From contig CAZJJK010000110.1 in NCBI GenBank assembly GCA_964546285.1, positions 1 through 10,626 on the forward strand: a stretch of 10,626 nucleotides of DNA, given 5' to 3'. The position numbers and the translations under genes are program-made. The number at the start of each line of letters is the position of its first letter. Position 1 is the first letter of the stretch. Under the pieces are notes generated by a model. The model was not told where the DNA came from. It saw only the letters and a list, made by a program, of their open reading frames with translations, and ran no database searches. Source of the stretch: CAZJJK01 sp964546285. Its GTDB lineage: Bacteria; Spirochaetota; Spirochaetia; Treponematales; Breznakiellaceae. Below, piece after piece: positions 6,842 to 10,626 of the stretch.

Positions 6842-7251
6842 AGTATTTATTGTAGTGTTGCCCTTTTTCTAGACAAAAGCAAGACAGTAGAACTTCCAGT
6901 TAAAATGGCTTTCTCTTGTGAGAAATTCTTTCGGTTTTATTGTGTGGATCCTATCTGTATATAATACATATAATAATATACAGCCGCGCTTGGCTATGTC
7001 GCCGTATTTTAGGATGTGCTAAACCGCCACTAATAGTACTTCAGAAAGAATATAAATATATTATCATATAGAACAAATATTTAAGAAAGTCCACTTGTAG
7101 TTTTGAGATGAGACCTGTTCTATATGGATCTTTTCTGCCAAATACGTGACTTCTAGTGCCTACGAATTGGCGATAGCCAGTAAGGTGAAGGCTTATTGCA
7201 TGACCTCAGCTAAAAACAAAGCTTCGATACACTAAGCGGATGATGATAATT
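6842..7251. other. Divergent AT-rich intergenic region with inverted repeats
   Basis: This region lies between the minus-strand receptor gene and the plus-strand barrel-copA pair and shows no credible gene. It contains CTGTATAT (6955-6962) with ATATACAG (6976-6983), perfect eight-base arms around 13 bases. It also contains CATATAGAACA (7065-7075) with TGTTCTATATG (7116-7126), perfect eleven-base arms around 40 bases. Either could be an operator or a folded RNA. A repeat end (copy 4) lies at 7217-7234. Confidence 0.5.
7217..7234 (+). repeat. Repeat end, copy 4 (CAAAGCTTCGATACACTA)
   Basis: It differs from copy 3 at one aligned position in the variable pair and is preceded by CTAAAAA, keeping the A-rich lead seen in the other copies. 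No convincing partner left end is found upstream, so it is either a solo end of a decayed element or a stand-alone site. The barrel gene start lies 81 bases further on. Confidence 0.6.
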
Positions 7252-7294
7252 TTGCGAGAAAATGCTATTCTATATATATAAATATAGCTATATT
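7252..7294 (+). promoter_or_regulatory. Predicted promoter and overlapping palindrome for the barrel-copA pair
   Basis: TTGCGA (7252-7257) and TATATA (7275-7280) are spaced 17 bases and fit a vegetative-type promoter. AATATAGCTATATT (7281-7294) is a perfect fourteen-base palindrome lying over the expected transcription start, the usual place for a repressor site. It does not match the CopY (TACANNTGTA) pattern. Because the downstream gene is a copper exporter, a metal-responsive repressor is a reasonable guess only. TATA-rich palindromes can arise by chance in such AT-rich DNA. Confidence 0.45.
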
Positions 7295-7315
7295 ATAGGC
7301 TATAAGGAGCCAATA

Positions 7316-8152
7316 ATGAAAAACCTTTTGATCCTATCATTAGCTTTCCTTTTTGTCGTGGATGCTTCGGCCGATCCCTTATTGAACCGAAGCGCTTCGC
7401 CCATGAACTTAGCGCTGGAAGCTGAAAGCGGCATAATTAAGGTTTTTTCACATAGTTTGCAAATTGGCGCTAGCGGCACAGATTTTGATTATGTCAACCA
7501 GGGAGGACAAGAAATCCTTTTCCCCTTTAGCCGTTTTACGGCAACGCTCTCTCTCGGTCATCATGGTCTATCCTTCCTCTATCAGCCCCTTGAGCTTAAT
7601 ACCAGGGTTCGTACCCGAGAGCTTGTTGTTCAAGATGGTCAAAGCTTCCCGGCGGGGTCGGATCTTCTTTTGAAATACTCCTTCCCTTTCTGGCGCGCGA
7701 CATATTCATATACTTTTGATTTTGGGGCTCTTAATCTGGGCGTCGGTGCCGCTCTGCAGCTAAGAAACGCGTCCATCGTTTTTTCCCTTCCATCAGGGGC
7801 TTCCGTTTCGGTGAGTCAAAACCTAGGTCCTGTTCCAGCTCTTTTCCTCTCGGCCGACTGGCGAATCAACGATGATTTTGCCTTTTACGCCGAGGCTACC
7901 GGGCTTTACGCTTCATCAGCCATCATTAATGGCGCTTCTTTTCAATTTGAGGGGTCTATTTTAGATTTCTCGTTACGTCCAAAACTGTATTTAAGAGAGG
8001 GGCTTGAGGCCTTTCTTAATCTTCGCTTCTTGGGCGGCTCAGCTGAGGGTGTTTCCGCCTATGACTCAACTCAATGGTCTGTTTCAACTGAACGTTTTAC
8101 GGCCAATTACCTAGCAACTGGCTCGCTAACCCTAGGTTTTACCCTAAGATAG
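7316..8152 (+). CDS. Small outer-membrane beta-barrel protein
   Basis: The 278-residue product begins with a signal peptide (MKNLLILSLAFLFVVDASA, cleavage after ASA at residue 19). Most of the mature chain is alternating hydrophobic/polar strands such as RFTATLSLGHHGLSFLYQ, WRATYSYTFDFGALNLGVG and FAFYAEATGLYASS. The last strand, ATGSLTLGFTLR, looks like a barrel-closing strand. This pattern suggests an outer-membrane barrel of perhaps ten or twelve strands, but I cannot assign a family. The ATG at 7316 is chosen over an upstream in-frame ATG at 7262 because it opens the signal peptide and follows AAGGAG (7303-7308). The stop lies 12 bases before copA, so the two are very likely co-transcribed. 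This invites a role in copper movement across the outer membrane, which is an inference from position. Confidence 0.82.
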   Translation: MKNLLILSLAFLFVVDASADPLLNRSASPMNLALEAESGIIKVFSHSLQIGASGTDFDYVNQGGQEILFPFSRFTATLSLGHHGLSFLYQPLELNTRVRTRELVVQDGQSFPAGSDLLLKYSFPFWRATYSYTFDFGALNLGVGAALQLRNASIVFSLPSGASVSVSQNLGPVPALFLSADWRINDDFAFYAEATGLYASSAIINGASFQFEGSILDFSLRPKLYLREGLEAFLNLRFLGGSAEGVSAYDSTQWSVSTERFTANYLATGSLTLGFTLR

Positions 8153-8164
8153 TATGGTGGGCTT

Positions 8165-10408
8165 ATGCTTGATGTGAAGCTTAGAATTGGCGGCATGACC
8201 TGTGCCGCCTGTCAGTCGGCGGTTGAACGTTCTGTTAAGAGCTTGGATGGGGTTAAGTCCATTTCGGTCAATTTGGCTACTGAAATTGCCTCTGTTACAT
8301 TTGAGCCTAATGTCGCGGTGATGACTCAAATAATTAGCGCGGTTGAAAAGGCTGGGTATAGCGCAAGTTTACTGAAAACGGCAAGAGATCGTGATGCTCA
8401 TCAAAGAGCGAAGGAACACGATACTCGAACGCAAATAATTAAGCTGTCCATTTCAGCGGTTTTTTCGCTTCCACTCTTTTATATCGCTATGGGAGCTATG
8501 TTCGGCTGGCCTCTTCCTTCTATAATCGATCCGGCAATACAACCGCTACGTTTCGCGTTAATCCAATTAGCTTTAGTTCTCCCGATTATTGCGGTTGGGT
8601 ATCGCTTTTATTATGTGGGTGGTAAAGCCATTTTACGCCTATCCCCCAATATGGACAGCTTGATTGCGATGGGGACGACAGCGGCTTTCACGTATAGCCT
8701 CTGGTCAACTTTCCTTATCGCTCGCGGTGATAGTCAGGCCGTACACGCGCTTTACTATGAAACGGTAGGTCTGATAATTGGCCTTATTCTACTTGGAAAG
8801 ACCTTGGAATCCGCGAGTAAGGGGCGCGCTTCAGCCGCGATCAAGCGACTGCTTAAGCTTCAACCCGATACCGCGATTGTCTTGCGAAATGGAATAGAAG
8901 AGGAGCTTTCTATAGATCAAGTAGAGCTTGGCGATCTTGTTCTGGTACGGCCGGGAGAACGAGTTCCCGTAGATGGCGTGCTTGTGTCCGGGCAGAGCTC
9001 GGTGGATGAATCTATGCTTACAGGTGAAAGCTTGCCAGTGGATAAGGCGCCGGGGGATAAGGTGGTAGGCGCTAGTGTGAATCGTTATGGGGCCTTTGTC
9101 TTTAGGGTTACCGGAGTCGGCGCTGATACAGCGCTTGCCCGAGTCGTTAAATTGGTGGAAGAGGCGCAAGGTTCCAAGGCGCCTATAGCGCGTTTGGCTG
9201 ATACGGTTTCTGGTTATTTTGTGCCCACGGTTCTCGGTTTAGCCATTTTATCGGCTGGAGCCTGGCTTTTGGCTGGCGAGAGCCTGTCCTTTGCCTTGAG
9301 CGTTTTTGTCGCCGTACTTACCATAGCTTGTCCCTGTGCTCTTGGCTTAGCGACTCCGACAGCAATTATGGTTGGGACCGGACGCGGCGCGGAAGATGGG
9401 ATTTTGTTTAAAAATGGCGCGGCGTTGGAAATAGCCCAAGCTGTGGATCTTGTTGTCTTTGATAAGACTGGAACGCTTACCAAGGGCTGTCCTGAATTGG
9501 TAGCCTGTAAAGTGAGCTCCGGCTTTTTGGAAGATGAACTGCTTGCGTTAACAGCCTCCGCTGAAAAATCATCGGAACATCCGCTTGGACAAGCTCTACT
9601 CAGCGCGGCGGCGGAGAGGGGTCTAAAGCTATATCCCGTTGACGGTTTTTTGGCCTTGCCTGGACGGGGTGTTATGGCGACGGTCAATGGACGGGATCTA
9701 CTTGTTGGAAATAGAGCTTTGTTAGAGAGTAAGACTGTCCATATCGATCCTAAAAACGCCATGAGTATAGATGAATTGGCCGAATCCGGTTCCACAAATC
9801 TGCTTGTAGCGGTGGATGGCGTATATGCTGGAGCTTTCAGCTTAGCCGATACGCTTAAGCCGACTAGCGCCGAAGCGGTGGCCTCACTTAAGCGCGCTGG
9901 TCTACGAATAGCGATGCTTACTGGTGATTCAAAGTCCACCGCCTTGGCTATAGCTAAAAAGGCCGGAATCGATACGGTGGTGGCTCAAACCTTGCCTTCC
10001 GAAAAAGCGGCGGCGATTAAGCGGTTTCAGGCTGATGGTTTCAAGGTCGCTATGGTCGGCGATGGAATTAACGACGCGCCGTCGCTCTCCCAGGCCGATC
10101 TGGGTATAGCCGTTGGCTCAGGAACCGATGTCGCCGTTGAAAGCGCGGACTTGGTATTGGCGAGTAACGATCTTCGTGACGTTTTTTCCGCTATAGTCCT
10201 ATCGCGAGAAGTAATGCGTACAATTAAGCAGAACTTATTTTGGGCTTTCGCTTATAATTTACTAGGTATTCCAGTGGCCGCCGGATTACTCCATGTCTTT
10301 GGGGGGCCTCTATTAAATCCTGTTTTAGCGGCTGCGGCTATGGCTCTTTCGTCAGTTTCGGTTGTAGCGAACGCTCTTCGTCTTCAGCGTGCTAAGTTGA
10401 TGGGATAA
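8165..10408 (+). CDS. copA: Cu(I)-exporting P-type ATPase (CopA type, P1B-1)
   Basis: The 747-residue protein has the normal length and layout for a bacterial copper exporter that pumps Cu(I) from cytoplasm to periplasm using ATP. One N-terminal metal-binding domain carries GMTCAAC (Cys13, Cys16). The actuator domain has TGES at 286-289. The transport site CPC is at 389-391. The phosphorylated Asp433 lies in DKTGT, the nucleotide-binding SEHP has His472, and the hinge GDGINDAP starts at 632. In the last two helices Tyr697-Asn698 and Met726 with Ser729-Ser730 (MALSS) match the Cu(I)-site residues of the P1B-1 group, which separates it from zinc/cadmium pumps. Predicted helices include about 93-115, 129-150, 165-185 and 197-216. 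The start at 8165 follows GGTGGG (8156-8161) at a short three-base spacing. It is the second gene after the outer-membrane barrel. No frameshift or missing key residue is seen. Confidence 0.96.
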   Translation: MLDVKLRIGGMTCAACQSAVERSVKSLDGVKSISVNLATEIASVTFEPNVAVMTQIISAVEKAGYSASLLKTARDRDAHQRAKEHDTRTQIIKLSISAVFSLPLFYIAMGAMFGWPLPSIIDPAIQPLRFALIQLALVLPIIAVGYRFYYVGGKAILRLSPNMDSLIAMGTTAAFTYSLWSTFLIARGDSQAVHALYYETVGLIIGLILLGKTLESASKGRASAAIKRLLKLQPDTAIVLRNGIEEELSIDQVELGDLVLVRPGERVPVDGVLVSGQSSVDESMLTGESLPVDKAPGDKVVGASVNRYGAFVFRVTGVGADTALARVVKLVEEAQGSKAPIARLADTVSGYFVPTVLGLAILSAGAWLLAGESLSFALSVFVAVLTIACPCALGLATPTAIMVGTGRGAEDGILFKNGAALEIAQAVDLVVFDKTGTLTKGCPELVACKVSSGFLEDELLALTASAEKSSEHPLGQALLSAAAERGLKLYPVDGFLALPGRGVMATVNGRDLLVGNRALLESKTVHIDPKNAMSIDELAESGSTNLLVAVDGVYAGAFSLADTLKPTSAEAVASLKRAGLRIAMLTGDSKSTALAIAKKAGIDTVVAQTLPSEKAAAIKRFQADGFKVAMVGDGINDAPSLSQADLGIAVGSGTDVAVESADLVLASNDLRDVFSAIVLSREVMRTIKQNLFWAFAYNLLGIPVAAGLLHVFGGPLLNPVLAAAAMALSSVSVVANALRLQRAKLMG

Positions 10409-10426
10409 CTTAAATTCTAAAGTTAT
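10405..10426 (+). terminator. Weak hairpin overlapping the copA stop codon
   Basis: ATAACTT (10405-10411) and AAGTTAT (10420-10426) form seven perfect pairs around an eight-base loop and include the copA stop codon. The stem is AT-rich and followed by CGGCTTCCCTTTATTTC, with no continuous T-run, so it is at best a poor terminator. Confidence 0.25.
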
Positions 10427-10484
10427 CGGCTTCCCTTTATTTCTTACTAACTGCTGCCAATTCTGTTGCAGCCAAATAGGTATT

Positions 10485-10626
10485 GAAACGGAGCCGGCAC
10501 TTCCCCTCGCCGCGTAGTGGGACCCCGCCTCGGCACGCAAGTCGCCACAGCCTAGCCCTACCAGCCCTCATACCGCTAGATGCCTAGCGAACCAGCCCGA
10601 CCCGGGTTGTCCCTTCTCCTTCAGCT
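10485..10626. other. GC-rich unassigned tail at the window edge
   Basis: From about 10485 base composition jumps to roughly two-thirds G+C, against a little under one half in the genes before it. A hairpin CGCTAG-ATGC-CTAGCG lies at 10574-10589. On the minus strand a frame enters from the right edge and stops at 10568-10570, ending GQPGSGWFARHLAV. This could be the C-terminus of a neighbouring gene but has no recognisable motif. No tRNA, rRNA, RNase P or tmRNA signature is convincing. It may be the edge of a transferred or mobile segment. Confidence 0.35.

Noticed and set aside
6955..6983. LexA-type SOS box (CTG...CAG)
   Set aside because: The arms are separated by 13 bases, giving a 29-base site, longer than the 20-base gamma-proteobacterial box, and the flanking genes are not SOS genes.
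6853..7234. Possible second element bounded by TAGTGTT at 6853 and repeat copy 4
   Set aside because: The left candidate matches the repeat only over TAGTGTT plus one C, then diverges completely, so no real inverted end is shown. A weaker candidate at 7154 (TAGTGCCTACGAA) needs a gap.
7205..7234. Flagellar sigma-28 promoter (TAAA then CGATA) at repeat copy 4
   Set aside because: The spacing between the two parts is about ten bases, well short of the usual fifteen, and copies 1-3 do not keep CGATA.
9214..9939. Long 241-codon minus-strand open frame inside copA
   Set aside because: It lies antisense to a gene with every P-type ATPase motif intact, is rich in Ser/Ala/Pro from codon mirroring, and has no domain pattern.
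10490..10626. Minus-strand RNase P RNA, suggested by GAGGGGAAGTGCCGGCTCC
   Set aside because: It only loosely resembles the conserved GAGGAAAGTCCGGGCTCC block. The sequence that should follow turns AT-rich and lacks the other conserved RNase P segments.

Overview
The window looks like a chromosomal stretch from a spirochaete, most likely a Treponema-like organism of moderate GC content. This rests on a methyl-accepting chemotaxis protein with a six-helix membrane region, a signal-peptide surface protein and a small outer-membrane barrel, all of which fit a motile diderm. No marker gene fixes the species, so the assignment is an inference.

Layout. Positions 1-94 look like the 3' end of a mobile element: a short open frame ending at 49, then a repeat end at 77-94. 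Next come an RluA-type pseudouridine synthase (139-837, +) and, convergent with it, a metallo-beta-lactamase-fold hydrolase (1009-1830, -), with two hairpins between them. At 1874-1999 lies a 126-bp MITE-like unit with near-perfect inverted ends. A well-signalled gene (2433-4001, +) encodes an exported protein with two tandem repeats, a Pro/Lys/Glu linker, a short coiled coil and a C-terminal beta-rich domain. It ends at a strong intrinsic terminator and is followed by GC-rich palindromic repeats. On the minus strand a chemotaxis receptor (4718-6841) is followed directly by a small eight-cysteine protein (4435-4713). A 474-bp AT-rich divergent region rich in inverted repeats leads to a + strand pair: a small outer-membrane barrel (7316-8152) and a CopA-type Cu(I) ATPase (8165-10408). 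The last ~140 bases are unusually GC-rich and unassigned.

How the parts relate. The clearest functional unit is the barrel-copA pair. CopA would export Cu(I) across the inner membrane, and the co-transcribed barrel could serve the outer-membrane step or a linked envelope function. A 14-bp palindrome sits over the predicted start of transcription. The receptor and cysteine-cluster gene probably share a transcript. The other genes look like separate housekeeping or surface functions.

The most notable unexplained signal is a sequence of the form CAAAGCTTYGNNACACTA that occurs four times, always between genes and always with its ACACTA end facing the nearest downstream gene start. Two copies form the inverted ends of the 126-bp unit and one lies just after the open frame at the window start. 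I favour terminal repeats of a transposon/MITE family inserting at TA, but a shared promoter or operator motif is a live alternative.
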